Below the pieces are notes generated by a model. It saw only the letters and a program-made list of their open reading frames with translations. It ran no database searches and was not told the DNA's origin. The position numbers and the translations under genes are program-made. 64,000 nucleotides of DNA, from NCBI GenBank assembly GCA_002633005.1, contig NMRA01000724.1, positions 88,920 through 152,919 on the forward strand, given 5' to 3'. The stretch comes from Phoronis australis (taxonomy: Eukaryota > Phoronida > Phoronidae). Below, piece by piece: positions 47,042 through 57,207 of this stretch. Each line of letters begins with the position of its first letter. The stretch's first letter is position 1.

Positions 47042-47940
47042 TAATATAATAAGGCTATGTTCTCCATGTGCAATAAATTTCAGGGGATATGCTACCTCTG
47101 TGGTAGTTAAATCCAGGAATAGTACTCTGATGTTGGGGTATGTGATATATCAATGCGTGGCTGATAAATGGCGCGCACGTGGCAATAAGTAAAACAACAC
47201 ACGAATACTTTAACAATAGAATACGTCTATTAATTTGCAGCGTTTTGATTTACAAATTAAAGATTACAATAAGTTGTGAGACTGACGACTAACTGATTGA
47301 GACAAGATATCCCTACTGCAGTGGAAAAACTACTAATCAACAGTGCCACTGGTTCCCCGGAGCTACCGCACACGCCAACACAAAACAAGTCACAACAGAA
47401 CTAACCCTCCAGAACAATCACTAGCCAGTTCAAATTGACTTAACAGGCTGAGACCAACACCCGTGATAAGTGTCTCTACGTGTTGTCCTTTCTCCTAGAC
47501 TCTTTGGTCACAGAAGTTGCTCGTCTGGCCCCGGCTTCGTCTCAGTAGTCTGAAGTTGTCTTTCTGCTCTTGAATCGTGCCCCGTAGTCTGAAGTTGTGA
47601 TCTATGGTGAATCCAGTCTGCCCTGGTCTCGAGAGCAAGTGCTTTAAATACTAAACTAAGTGGCATCAACCGATGGACCCACTCTGTATGTACATATATG
47701 TCCATCCCTCTATGACGAGCTAAATATAACGAGCTAACTGACCACGCGATGGACCTACTCTGCATCCATTTCCCTATAACTCAAAATTCTTGCATAACTG
47801 CCACTATTCCTGTATTATTGCATAACTGCCTCTATTCCTGGGTTTTCAACATCAGAGTACTATTCCTGGATTTAACTACCACAGAGGTAGCATATCCCCT
47901 GAAATTTATTGCACATGGAGGGCATAGCCTTATTATATTA
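47042..47940. mobile_element. TIR element, about 0.9 kb, with about 95-bp inverted ends
   Basis: The left end taatataataaggctatg pairs with the right end catagccttattatatta, and the pairing continues through gcaataaatttcaggggata, ctctgtggtagttaaatcc and actctgatgttg. The interior has no recognised protein. Confidence 0.85.
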
Positions 47941-48277
47941 CAGGTAACAAAATTCTGAATTTTAGCGTAGGAATTGCCTCAACCCTAGTAGCCATTTCAG
48001 TCTTGACTACGGCTTTTTCCATTATTTTTGAGGAGAAAAGCGTGTTTTTGGATGGAATCTAGAGAACTAATTGACGGATTTCATTGAAACATGATGGAGG
48101 CATGTGATGGCAAAGGGCTGGTAACAGCTTATTTTTGGTTAGATTTGACTTCTACAACACCCATTCTCTTTTGCGTCAGTCTTTGTACCTGCCAATTCCC
48201 GTGATTCTTGTAGAATTTGTATTATTTTGATTTTGTGCATTTGGTAGATTTAGTTCTATGATTTCTGTCAATTTCAG

Positions 48278-48352
48278 CCAAGGCATTTGAATTGCAAAGA
48301 TCCACATCCAGAACTAGCGGTGGCTCAGAGGAAGCAGCACTGATAGAGGATG
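48278..48352 (+). CDS. Death receptor, linker exon C
   Basis: Acceptor ctgtcaatttcag and donor gatg|gtttgt frame 75 bases, phase 1 at both ends. The peptide is AKAFELQRSTSRTSGG followed by SEEAALIED: basic/serine-rich, then acidic. It lies just before segmental unit 2, and no equivalent is visible before unit 1. Confidence 0.7.
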
Positions 48353-49727
48353 GTTTGTTTTTAGCTTGTCATAAACATTCTCATTTCCTGAAATAAATTC
48401 TGAAAGGAACATTCCCAAGTATTTGTTAGTAGTCATGGTTACAGTGAAATGGAAATCGGTGTACTCAAACTTTCTAAGATTGTCGGCAGCCATGGGTTCA
48501 ATGAATTGGAAAATTAATGCTTGTATCCAAATTTCCAATTAAATCAATTTGATTGTACCTAATGTCGATTTATCTCTTGAATCCCCATGGCAGCCAGAAA
48601 TTGAACTCTTAATAATCAAACTTTCATTTTGATGATAAAACTTCATTCTAAATATTAATGACATGTAACTACTGACTGAGAGTATCATCGCTGTTGTTTT
48701 TGTTGTTGTTGTTATTGAACAGTGGATTCTTTAATACTTATCACAGAACCTGCACCTAACTATCCAACATTTCCAAGTGCCTCCCAAGTGTCAGGTGTAG
48801 CGTTTGTCTTGGAGCAATTCCAGTCTTGAGGAAAAGGTGTATTAGACTGCTGTAAAGTTAATGAATAGTTGATTTACAAATTAGAACTTATTATTCATAC
48901 TGGAACACACAAAATTGCAAACTAACTCAATCCATTAATTGAGTACCTGTTGCTCATTTTATTTCCACATTTGAAATGTCACATGTACTTGATTTAATTT
49001 ACGTTTTACGTTTTCATGGAGTTTTAGATACTTAGTTTTATTAGATGTATTTAGGGTCATTGTATTTCTGTAGTGCCTTTCCAAGTTCAAGGTTCTGTGT
49101 AACATGACGGCATTCCGTCGTTCAGCAACTTTTCCAGACTTGAGGGGTTTTGAACATGCGATAACATCTGGCTCCTTTGTTAACTGCCCAGCACAGTCTT
49201 TTGTACCGTATGACAACAAGCAGGCCAATTGTCTCCCAGTCCTCAAAGAGTTACTGAAACCTGGCAGAATGGATTGTCTTAACTTTTGTTGTAGTTGGAC
49301 GATTTTGGTGATTCAGTAACTAAATGTGATCAGCATTTAAGTAATTTCAGAAATGCTATTGGTTTATGTTCAGATATGTTATAACTTAACATTCATTTTT
49401 AGCAGCAAAGCCCAGTCAGGCTAGATACGATCTGATCGGAGATTAAAGAAATTATCGAACAAAAGAGAGGTGGCCCTCCAACCATAAATGCCAGAATGAA
49501 GTTAATCAGTCGCGTAAGATATTGGCTACAAGGGTGATCTTGACAACTTGTTGTTGGGCTATAAAGTCGAACAAGTTGCAAGCAATGGGAAAACGCAGTA
49601 ATGATCTAATGATTGTCATGCCAGCCTTTTCTTTTCAATTCCAGTAAGTTTGCAGCCGGTAATACATACATTGCCTGTTAACACAATGTTGTATCTCGAT
49701 TTGAATGTTTTTGCCTCTGTCCTTCAG

Positions 49728-49817
49728 ACACTCCCACAACCAAATCTTCGTCCAATGGAAAAAGACAAAACGTGGTATCTGATGTGGGGACTACTGATCA
49801 AGACTCTCTTGAACAAG
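49728..49817 (+). CDS. Linker exon A3 with a mutated donor
   Basis: The acceptor ctgtccttcag is intact. The 90-base frame reads TPTTKSSSNGKRQNVV followed by SDVGTTDQDSLEQ, close to A1. Where A1 and A2 have caag|gtatg, this copy has caag|atatg, so the essential GT is AT. The sequence does not match the U12-type atatcc donor. The exon is probably no longer spliced out normally and may be skipped, making it a decaying duplicate. The reading frame itself is free of stops. Confidence 0.45.
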
Positions 49818-49928
49818 ATATGAAGTTTTGTGTACCTCCAGGTGGACGTTTTAAGAGATCCATTGAAAATTTTTGCTGTGTTCTGATGTGCAATGACATT
49901 GTTGTCATCTTTAAACTTCCTTGTTATA

Positions 49929-50122
49929 CACCGTATTCACGCAGTCGCCATTTTAAAAGTGAGCCCGGGGTTTTATAAACAATGCATTTTGTGCTAAAGT
50001 ACCGTGATAGCGCAAATCGTGATTTTTTTCGAGTGCCTCGTTATGTTCATGTCTAAAATGCATTTGTTTCTTAAACCTAAAAAGAGGCTCACTACTAAAA
50101 TGGCTACTAGATGAATAAGGTC
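49929..50122. mobile_element. Small MITE in segmental unit 2
   Basis: The left end accgtattcacgcagtcgcc pairs imperfectly with the right end's ggctactagatgaataaggt, both followed inward by cattttaaaa/actaaaatgg and gtgagcc/ggctcac. TATA stands on both sides. Unit 1 has the uninterrupted site (cttgctatta...gttaatagc near 39951). Confidence 0.75.
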
Positions 50123-50469
50123 TATAAGTTAATAGCAATACATGCCGCAATTGTGTGGGAATTAATTCTCAAGTTACCAAAAACAAGAAAATTGAAAGTA
50201 AGATATTTTAACGGTATACTTTTAAACACCAGCAAGTATGAGAATATTACATGGTGATGGCAAAGAACGGGATTGGCTAGGCTCCACTGTGTTCGAAAAA
50301 GTAATATAATTAGTAAGAAAGTTAACATGTAAGTCTGTATGGTCTGGGGAAGGAATATCATCTGCACTGAAATTGCTTTTGAATGTCCTGTTTATTAAAT
50401 CCAGTTGTGTGTGTTGTCACATTGGCAGTTTGACTTTGGGAGACAATAATGCTTCGTTGTTTCTTTCAG

Positions 50470-50553
50470 TTTCTCGAGGTTCTGGCCACTGCAATTCAAA
50501 CAATGCTTATGTTCATTCCACGGAGGTGTTTGATGGGGAGCCCAGAAAAACAG
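50470..50553 (+). CDS. Death receptor, linker exon B2
   Basis: Acceptor gttgtttctttcag and donor aacag|gtgcca frame 84 bases, phase 1 at both ends. The peptide is SRGSGHCNSNNAYVHS followed by TEVFDGEPRKT. Length, phase and the tail pattern match B1 (40307-40390). Unlike exon A3 next to it, both of its splice sites are intact. Confidence 0.78.
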
Positions 50554-50599
50554 GTGCCAAGTCCTCAGTTGTGTCATTTCAAGTTCTTAGCTTAATCCA

Positions 50600-52360
50600 T
50601 TTTAACTGCCAGTATATGGCTGGTTGATGTGTACTGCGCATGACATTTCTTTTGAAAAAATCCCGCCAAGATTTGTCGTAGTATAACTAGTTTGCCTATA
50701 AATGTTTATGGTATGCTCAGTCTCGATGGTGTGACCTTCTGCTTTTGACAAAGCGTGCATTTCTGTGTTGTAATTGCCACTTTCCAAACTTGTTGTGTTC
50801 AAACAGTATATTCCGCACACATTGCTGCTGAATTTCAATGCTAGGTTTGTGCACCTCACAGTCCAAGATTCAGAGACGGCCTTGAACTGTTGTTAGTCTG
50901 TGCTCAGATTATCTGAATGGAGTAATTGGTTTTTGCTGAGATCAATGTATAAAATGGGCCATAACTTTTCAAACACATTTATCGCACTCAAAAATGTCTA
51001 AAGTGTGAGGTATGGTTATGTGTTGGTGCTTATTGTCACCCTGTCCGCCGGTTGCTCGGTTGTCCAGTCAAAACCCTGACAATCGATTTGATAACCCTAG
51101 CAACCCTGTTTGCCATTTTTGATTTCAACATGACATTTGTCGTCCACAAATTTCCGTGTCTTTCTCAAATCATGCGTACTTTTATACATTAAATTTTAAT
51201 TGTTTTTACAGTTTACTAAATCAATTCTGTCCAACTCTATGGACAAAAAACAAGTGAATACTTTTTATGTTCACTTTCTTCATTCACAAAGTTAGGATCT
51301 ATCTGTTTGCTTATTAGTGTTATTTCGAAAGCTGTCAACTAGAGCATTGAGCATTTGGGAACTGTCTCACTAATTAATCAGTAGGAGTAAGCATTCAACC
51401 ATAAACTCATAACATCTCGCCTAAAACTCGCTTTTAGCACCTAATAACCCTGTTCTTGGGGCATGTCCAGTTGACTCCATTTTCTTAACCCATGTCACAT
51501 ATCCAAAGATGCCTGGTTGTGTGTAAACACTCGCAGCTAATTTTTGCTTTACGATAAAAAATTAAGCTTCTTATGTAATGTTAAGAGGGTAAATGCAATT
51601 CATGATTTTAAACAAAATGATCTTCACCATGTTGTTTTTTGGCCAAATTGGCTGTAGAATGTTGGTAACAGTACATCGTCATCAAAGAAATAGAAAATCC
51701 ACACAACCAACGACTTGAACTAATTAAATAGTGAAAACAGTCTGATGCTACTATGAACTTTGTAAATGAGGTTAAAAGGACAAATAACTTTTATATCTGA
51801 GAAGAATTTTTATTGTGCAGCGTTTAGAAATGCGAAAAAGAAGTTCATGTTTCTGAGGCTATCTAGGGACAGTGAAAATTAGAAATTGAATTACTCTAAT
51901 GAAATGAAGTTTAGGGTGTGAGTGTGATGTACACAGGTATTCCGCACTAATGTTTGAAATTGCCAGAATGTTGTTTTCTTTTCTTTTGTTCTTTTTATGA
52001 AAACCTTTAGAACAAAACTTTATGATGACAGTATGCTTTGGGCGACTTCCTTTATGTGTTTGATCTAATGATCAGTATGTAAAAAAGTTAGCTTGATATA
52101 TGATTTTGGTTTTCAAGAATCAAAAACAAAACCTCTGAGTATTTCATGTGTATTGAATCTGTGGATGTGCTCAATAGGCAGATTTTTAATAAACCTCTAT
52201 CTAAAAATTGTAGTTCACATGGTATACATTAAATGAGGTATGGTCCTTGTAATATCAGCAACACATGTATTCCATTCAAACTTAGCCACTCTCATGCGAT
52301 CAGTATATTAAAATATTCCAATCTTTTAAATGCATAATTTCTTGATGGTTTTACATTTTT
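50600..52360. other. Intronic stretch, nothing recognised
   Basis: No splice-framed exon or clear mobile element seen between exon B2 and the first death-domain exon. Confidence 0.45.
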
Positions 52361-52366
52361 TTCCAG

Positions 52367-52450
52367 AAATGAAGTTGGCAGATTTTTTTCACAAAGCTGG
52401 AGATGTTCTTCACTCGGACAATTGGAAAAGAGTAATGCGAGTGTTGCCAG
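52367..52450 (+). CDS. Death receptor, death-domain exon 1
   Basis: Acceptor catttttttccag and donor ccag|gtacca frame 84 bases, phase 1 at both ends. The peptide is EMKLADFFHKAGDV followed by LHSDNWKRVMRVLP. The L-A-D-F...N-W-x-x-V-x-R-x-L pattern fits helices 1-2 of a death domain, including the conserved tryptophan. Death domains recruit adaptors such as FADD or TRADD by homotypic binding; which adaptor is used here is unknown. Confidence 0.85.
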
Positions 52451-52477
52451 GTACCAAGTAACTATATGTATTGAAAG

Positions 52478-52561
52478 ATCAGGAGCCCCAACTGGGAATC
52501 GAACCACAGGTCTCTAGATTGCCAGTCAAGTGCTCTTACCACTGAGCTACTGAGGACCCGA
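52478..52561 (-). repeat. tRNA-like sequence, minus-strand copy
   Basis: Read on the minus strand it has gggtcctcagtagctcagtg, a D-arm GCTC...GAGC, an anticodon-like loop CTGGCAA (GGC if read as a tRNA) and a TTCGATTCC box. The acceptor arms do not pair and the T stem is mismatched, so it is a tRNA-derived repeat rather than a working tRNA gene. Confidence 0.7.
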
Positions 52562-52699
52562 TATCTGTGTAATTGTTGTTTAAAGCCAACTAGTAAATTG
52601 CTGAATGTATATAATTGTCCAAATCTCGTGTGAAAAAGGCGAAACGCCGCTCCTGGAATGTGTGACATAACAGTCAGCTTTAAATAGTAATTACACACT

Positions 52700-52782
52700 C
52701 GGGTCCTCAGTAGCTCAGGGGTAAGAGCACTAGACCAGCAATCTAGAGACCTGTGGTTCGATTCCCAGTTGGGGCTCCTGAT
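52700..52782 (+). repeat. tRNA-like sequence, plus-strand copy
   Basis: Inverted partner of 52478-52561, 83 bases, with few differences. The anticodon-like stem is perfect (CTAGA/TCTAG), but the loop is CCAGCAA, lacking the usual U33. A and B boxes resemble polymerase III internal promoters (tagctcaggggtaagagc, gtggttcgattcc). The pair is separated by 138 bases. Confidence 0.7.
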
Positions 52783-53154
52783 TTTTCTGTGTTTATTTAA
52801 TATATTTCTTTACTGGCGAACCTCAGCGTCTATATATATTTACTATAACTATAAGTACTATACAGTAAAATTCGTCCATGTCGTATCCAGCCAGACCTCG
52901 AGATTTCATCCAAGTATAGTGAATCTGACTTATCTGAAGGGCCGAGTGCACAGACTAGAACTACCATACCCCAGAATTTTGTACAAAGTTAAAGGCGAAG
53001 GCAACCTTTTTTCACGTCACTTTTAGCAAAAAGGCAAGAATTTCGCGCCAATTTCTTTTCATACAGTCAGACTGTGAGAGCTGTCAAGTCAGTCATTGTT
53101 CTACCTCGGATGTGATAAGTTCGGTCGTCGTTTTGCTTTTGTTTACGAGTCAGT

Positions 53155-53561
53155 CAACATGCCACGTACCAGGATGTACTCATTATTGTCTCACACGCGC
53201 TTTGGGTACCTTGCATCGCTTTCCAAAGGATGACACACTTCACCGTACTTGGCTAGCTCGTTCGTGTGAAGAACGCAGTGCTACCCGCTCATGCAGTGAC
53301 AAGCATTTTTAGTCGTCAGATTGCGACAGAGATATGTACGCTGAATTGATGAAGGTCCCTGCAAAACAACGCCTGAAGAAGGGTTCCATACCGTCGCTGC
53401 TGTTTAGCGGCATTGCCCCGTCGCCACCCCCACCGAGAAGTGCGTTTTTGAAGCGAGAAGCCTCGCGAGCTGTGGCCATTATAAACAATGACTGGAGGCA
53501 CTTCATCTACTGTCACCCATGCCTCCGAACGTACCCCATAACGTGCAATTCCAGGAACTAG
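53155..53561 (+). pseudogene. Broken THAP-domain open frame in the left arm
   Basis: One frame gives CHVPGCTHYC, LHRFPKDDTLHRTWLAR and CSDKHF, then a TAG (53310-53312), then in the same frame DCDRDMYAELMKVPAKQRLK and KGSIPSLLFSG. This is a nearly whole THAP domain (C2CH finger, the R-F-P-K-D motif and the closing G-S-I-P/A-V-P-type motif) cut by one stop codon. The likely start codon lies in another frame, just upstream (atgccacg), because a few bases are missing compared with the right arm. It is therefore inactive as it stands. Confidence 0.75.
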
Positions 53562-53846
53562 CAGTGATTCCCCGTGTGCTGTTGTCTCTAGCCTACAGGG
53601 CTTGGAATTTTCCGCGGAAACGTGGATTTCCGCTTTTTTCAAATGTTCTTTCCGCGTATTTCATTAAATTTCCGCGTAAAAAAATCTGATAACATATAAA
53701 ATTTCCGCGGCAAATTTCTGTCTTACCGCCGCGTTGCCGACAACTTTCACCTCGAAAAGCGGAAGTTGCTCTTTATGTTTCGAAGGAACGTAAATTGTCA
53801 ACATTGCCGGGGCATCTGGGTGGTGGATTTCCTCAATGGCGGCTTG

Positions 53847-53975
53847 NNNNNNNNNNNNNNNNNNNNNNNNNNNNNNNNNNNNNNNNNNNNNNNNNNNNNN
53901 NNNNNNNNNNNNNNNNNNNNNNNNNNNNNNNNNNNNNNNNNNNNNNNNNNNNNNNNNNNNNNNNNNNNNNNNNNN
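53847..53975. other. Assembly gap followed by a poly-T run
   Basis: 129 Ns, then about 19 Ts. Open frames reported across it have no meaning. Confidence 0.98.
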
Positions 53976-54171
53976 TTTTTTTTTTTTTTTTTTTAGTCCT
54001 CCGGCCCTGAGCCTAGAGCCTGCAGCGATGTTGAGTAGTGGGAGTGAATACAGGCCCAATTTGACACCCAGTGAAAAGTACAGTTCGTCATCCAATGAAC
54101 AGATCGCTGAGCCTAAGTTGATAAGTTTATTGTGGACTTGTATTGGAACTATTTAGAAGGTGCCATGTGTG

Positions 54172-54315
54172 TGACGAGGGAGTCGCACGGCACGATGTAA
54201 GCGGTTTGGGTGCTGGGAGTGTTTCGTGGTACACTCGGGCAAGTGGGACAGTTCTTCCTCTGTACGTGAGACAATAATGAGTATATCTCGGTAGGCAGCA
54301 ACAGCAGCGTGGCAT
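54172..54315 (-). pseudogene. THAP start in the right arm, diverged
   Basis: The minus strand starts MPRCCCCLPRYTHYCL, parallel to the left arm's VPGCTHYCL, and then loses similarity to THAP. The two arms thus carry the same 5' coding segment in opposite directions. Confidence 0.55.
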
Positions 54316-54562
54316 GTTGACTACGACCGAACTTATCACCACCGAGGTAGAACAATGACTGACTTGACTACTCTTACAGGCAGACTGTATGAAAAGAAAT
54401 TGGCGCGAAATTCTTGCCTTCCAAAACGTCACTTCCGGAGTAGACGACGAGTAATTAATTAAATTACGAAAAGCTGTAAATAAGTGAAAAATATGTCTGG
54501 GATAATCAACGAACCCTATTTTTGCTAAAAATGACATGAAAAAAAGTTGCCTTCGCCTTTAA

Positions 54563-56050
54563 GGGAGAATCTGACTTCTGCATGTCCGACTTCGCAAGTT
54601 TTTGCTTTTACTTTGATACCAATTCGTAAAAAGCCAGTCCTCACAGTGTGATTTATCTGTAATGTGATGTCAACTTTTGTAGCTGTTTGTCATGGGGACG
54701 GTTCTCATCGAAAATAGTTGTACTATGTTGATTGGAGCAGTACGCAGCCTCTGCAAACAATGAAAAAAAATGGTTACCCAAAACACATCAATTTCCGTAT
54801 GACGCTACTTAGGCACACAACTGCATAACGATCTTTTTTTAATGGTTTTGTGTATCATAGAAAATGCTAATTGGATTCAATTTAATTTTCAGTTATTGTG
54901 ATTTAGATTGATATTTATATTCGAAACCCTATTAAGACTAATTGTTTTTAAAATGTTATGGGACTGTGTTTGGTTCATTGAAACAAAGCCAAACAATGGG
55001 CACGTGCTTGTTATGGATAATGGGGTTCAGTTGTGGTAATGTAATTATTTGCTGAATAGGGGAAGGAGTGATGACAAAGAGGAGGGGTTAAAAGTGGAAA
55101 ATTTTGTATCATAATATATGAATGGTCTCTTCCAAATTTGCAGTAGGAATTTGGGACTTAGTCATTAACTCCTTGGAAGTTATTACCTTTGGCCAGAGCT
55201 AATTAGCTATAAAACAACAAAATCCATGCTTTTGAGATTTAATTACACACCATCAATTCACAACCACCAAATTCACACTGTTGGCTGCCAGTCATTTATT
55301 GAAATCAAGGCTGCTGATTTTACCTACTAAATAAGTTTGAAATACTCCGTCATTTAACACAAGATTAGCTATACCAGCAAAGTTCTAGGAAACGTAAGCG
55401 AAAAAAGAATTGAGTAAACTGTAACATTAGTTTTTGTGTAAAAAGAAACTTCATCTTCATTTTATTTCCGTTTTTGCTATGACAGTGTACCTTTTTTGAC
55501 TAAATTGTAAAAAAATGGTGAAGTTACCCACTCAGTGACAGTTCAGTATCTAGCCCACAGTTTTATTGTCGGAGCACTCTTTCTACTTTTAAAGAGTATA
55601 TACCGATACTTTTACTGACAGAATTAGACAGACTAACTTAAGTGTAGTAGGTATTTGGCTGTATGCGCAGGCTTGTCCATACAAACTGTCGAAACATTCA
55701 TGTCGTTGGTGTCTTGTAAAAAATGGAACAGAAACCTATAGATTTGTGATGCGACAGATTTTTTTCTATTCAGTAGCCCTCATTTAAAAGAGAGATATTT
55801 TAAAAACAACTTCTAATAGTCTAGTTTTTAACAACAGTGCATAAACCACTACATCTGAAGGTTCCAATCACCCATTTTTCAGCTGACAACTCAAGTCATG
55901 GCCATCAAGAAATATCGTCTACATGTTTGTTCATACTTAGCAAATGTGATTATGTTCCGAACCATGAATTACGTTGCTTACTAATAAGTAGAATAACGGC
56001 TGTTGAAATCATTCAACAAAAATTCTGTCAAAGCTTTTGTTTACTTTTTT
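54563..56050. other. Intronic stretch, nothing recognised
   Basis: AT-rich, no coding or clear repeat structure seen. Confidence 0.45.
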
Positions 56051-56054
56051 TCAG

Positions 56055-56134
56055 CAACAGCTCTAACTGATCAAGAAATAAACAATATTGAATATAATAA
56101 ACGACAGGATGGAATAACTGAAATGAAGTACCAG
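56055..56134 (+). CDS. Death receptor, death-domain exon 2
   Basis: Acceptor tactttttttcag, phase 1; donor taccag|gtattg, phase 0. 80 bases. The peptide is TALTDQEINNIEYNKRQ followed by DGITEMKYQ. L-T-D-Q-E-I-x-x-I-E matches the turn and helix 3 of death domains, and E-M-K-Y-Q the usual start of helix 5 (E-Q-x-Y-Q). This is the only coding junction seen with a phase-0 end, consistent with a split inside the domain. Confidence 0.88.
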
Positions 56135-56198
56135 GTATTGTTGATTTTAGTTTTGCAAAGTTGAAGCTTTCCCAGTTCAGGTTTTGATTTTATCTTTA

Positions 56199-57022
56199 GG
56201 GCTGTTCCAGTAAAATCCGTGTGGGAGGGGGGGACGGCAGGAGAAAAAAAAATTCATGGGTGGTGGTCTTCAGAAAAAAACTCAAATTATGGGTTGACGT
56301 TCCTGTAAGAAGTGATGCATTAAAAATGGGTGATATTTTTGACCTGTTAATGTTGACAGGTTGGTTACTTCAGCCCTCAAAACCCCAAAAAATGCAATTG
56401 GCATATATCCTAACTTATCCGAATACAAAAAAGCCCATATTGCCAGTGAACAGAGTGCAACATGTTCACTAAGCCATTAATCAAGTCATGGGCAACTTGA
56501 TTTGAGCCAACTGTTTGTCTGCAGTCCTATTGAATTGAAAAGTTATGCAACACTAAACTGGTGTTAACACATATAAGAAAATTGATGATTTTTAAATAAA
56601 AAGTATGAGGAGTAAGATAAACAAGTTCCAATATTCACTTGACATAGAAGTATTAATAAAAGAGTTTGTGGAGACAGTTTGAGATTCATAGATCCTTATA
56701 ATTGAAAAAATGTTCATTGAAATTATAGACACATGGTGAACAGAGACTCCTGGTGGCTGCCAAAAGTATTGCTCACAGGCTACTTTAGTTTTTGACAATA
56801 TTGGACAAGACAACTAGTTCTTGTCTGTCAATCATCTAAGTTCTTAACAGGTCCTCGTGGAGGCAATTTCTTTGCAAGTGCTGGATTTTATGTTTTAACC
56901 TATTAAAAATAATTAAAAAATTATGGGTCATGGGTTGGAGAAATAAATGAAAAATATGGGCGGTGGGTACGAAATAAAAGTGCCTTCCCCCCCCTCCCAT
57001 ACAGATTTTGCTGGAGCAGCCC
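56199..57022. mobile_element. PIF/Harbinger-like MITE with TTA target duplication
   Basis: Ends gggctgttccag and ctggagcagccc are inverted with one mismatch, and a gggagggggg/ccccctccca block follows inward. TTA stands on both sides (56196-56198, 57023-57025). A 3-bp TTA/TAA duplication is typical of PIF/Harbinger. The interior repeats aaattatgggt phrases in both directions and codes for nothing recognised. Confidence 0.8.
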
Positions 57023-57207
57023 TTAATTTTATTTCTTGTTTGTAATAAGCAAAATCTTATTCACCTGACTGCAGACCATCGTTATGCTGAGACAGGAAGA
57101 ACTCTCACTCCAGTATTGCTTGAGATCTGGCTATTGTAAGGAAGTTGACTTGACCCGGCATGTCATTTCATGTGCCAAAAGTGTTATGGCCCATGTATAG
57201 ACCAGTA

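Larger units (their letters stand above)
46020..48200 (+). repeat. Fragmentary CCTAGTGGC-type copies split by other elements
   Basis: acccctagtggcattttaat (46336), acccctagtggccattatgg (46531) and aaccctagtagccatttcag (47986) belong to the same motif family as 36447-37498. The parts are separated by the inverted repeat 46089-46122/47008-47041 and the element 47042-47940. Confidence 0.55.
48410..50590 (+). repeat. Segmental duplication, unit 2 (exons A3 and B2)
   Basis: Collinear with 37620-40410. Relative to unit 1 it has an extra stretch of about 510 bases (about 49096-49607) and a small MITE (49929-50122), and it lacks the TTAA element. Its minisatellite is reduced to about two copies. Confidence 0.88.
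52993..54558. mobile_element. Kolobok-like TTAA element with long inverted ends and THAP arms
   Basis: TTAA stands on both sides (52989-52992, 54559-54562). Ends are aggcgaaggcaac and gttgccttcgcct. Farther in, both arms share caagaatttcgcgccaattt, gtcaagtcagtcattgttct and a THAP start. The right arm has about 100 bases absent from the left. TTAA targets together with a THAP finger are the hallmark of the Kolobok superfamily. The centre is interrupted by a run of Ns (53847-53975), so a transposase core may be unsequenced or absent. Confidence 0.82.

Noticed and set aside
52478-52782. Two functional tRNA-Ala genes
   Set aside because: D-arm and anticodon arm look right, but acceptor stems do not pair, the T stem is mismatched and one copy lacks U33.
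53664-54156. Open frames spanning the N run
   Set aside because: Created by translating Ns and the poly-T/poly-A edge.
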